Below, piece after piece: positions 50,514 through 50,590 of a DNA stretch of 50,590 nucleotides. The notes below the pieces were generated by a model. That model saw only the letters and a list, made by a program, of their open reading frames with translations. It ran no database searches and was not told where the DNA came from. Source of the stretch: Planctomycetota bacterium (GTDB taxonomy: Bacteria > Planctomycetota > SZUA-567); the NCBI GenBank assembly GCA_020060765.1, contig JAGUZQ010000046.1:1-50590 (forward strand), in the 5' to 3' direction. Both the position numbers and the translations under genes were made by a program. Each line of letters opens with the position of its first letter. Within the stretch, counting starts at the first letter, position 1.

Positions 50514-50539
50514 CCCTCTCCCCTTGCAAGGGGAGAGGG
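50514..50539. repeat. perfect 26-bp palindrome
   Basis: CCCTCTCCCCTTG (50514-50526) is followed by its exact complement (50527-50539), then TCGGGGTGAGGGG. This kind of CT-rich palindrome recurs between genes in many unrelated genomes. A shorter relative lies near 23382-23410. Its role is unknown. Confidence 0.6.
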
Positions 50540-50590
50540 TCGGGGTGAGGGGTTTCCATAAATTATGCTTCGCGAACCGGAAATCGACGA

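Noticed and set aside
1..50590. tRNA or rRNA genes
   Set aside because: I looked for T-arm and acceptor patterns in the gaps and found none that fold convincingly.

Overview
The window is a GC-rich bacterial chromosome segment, most genes on the minus strand. The gene set suggests a PVC-group bacterium, most likely Lentisphaerota. The reasons are two large Hanks-type Ser/Thr kinases, a short pseudopilin-like protein with an FTLIELL N-terminus and a C-terminal DGH motif, an AraC regulator divergent from a uroporphyrinogen-decarboxylase-like protein, a polysaccharide deacetylase beside the pseudopilin, and many miniature inverted repeats. This is inference from gene content; there is no rRNA or ribosomal protein gene to settle it.

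Layout. 1-7.2 kb (minus): a cut-off gene at the edge, a CheY-like receiver, a HAD hydrolase, then a three-gene signalling cluster read as PilZ-like/pentapeptide protein, Ser/Thr kinase with receiver, pseudo-receiver and HEAT repeats, and FHA-GAF-PAS histidine kinase. 7.5-11.1 kb: a full-length pyruvate:ferredoxin oxidoreductase (anaerobic metabolism) with a clear terminator. 11.6-20.1 kb: a surface-polysaccharide block. Three overlapping paralogous small anchored proteins lead into a GT-C glycosyltransferase fused to a NUDIX domain, a conserved membrane protein and a WecA/MraY-like initiating transferase. An AT-rich zinc-ribbon membrane protein and an O-antigen-ligase/TPR protein follow. 20.3 kb: an exact consensus parS palindrome. 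20.5-23.3 kb: hom with an apgM-type phosphomutase and a small conserved partner (threonine pathway). 23.7-26.4 kb: a processive-type GT2 synthase with a membrane partner. 26.6-31.8 kb: a nucleotidyltransferase, an APC permease fused to a PTS EIIA domain with a receiver behind it, and the AraC/UroD-like pair. 31.9-41.3 kb: NrnA, then the classic alpha-2-macroglobulin/PBP1C pair. 41.3-49.6 kb: a U32 peptidase-family protein, a small anchored protein, a CE4 deacetylase, the pseudopilin and a second Ser/Thr kinase. 49.7-50.5 kb: a VapBC-type toxin-antitoxin pair behind a textbook sigma-70 promoter and palindromic operator.

Two further themes run through the window. First, a family of roughly 120-165 bp MITE-like elements (ends CAATACGGTTCAGTTAAGG) carries the familiar CGTCATTCCCGCG...CGCGGGAATGACG repeat in its core; one copy sits between the A2M and pbpC genes. 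Second, TTG start codons with strong Shine-Dalgarno sites are unusually common (at least five genes).
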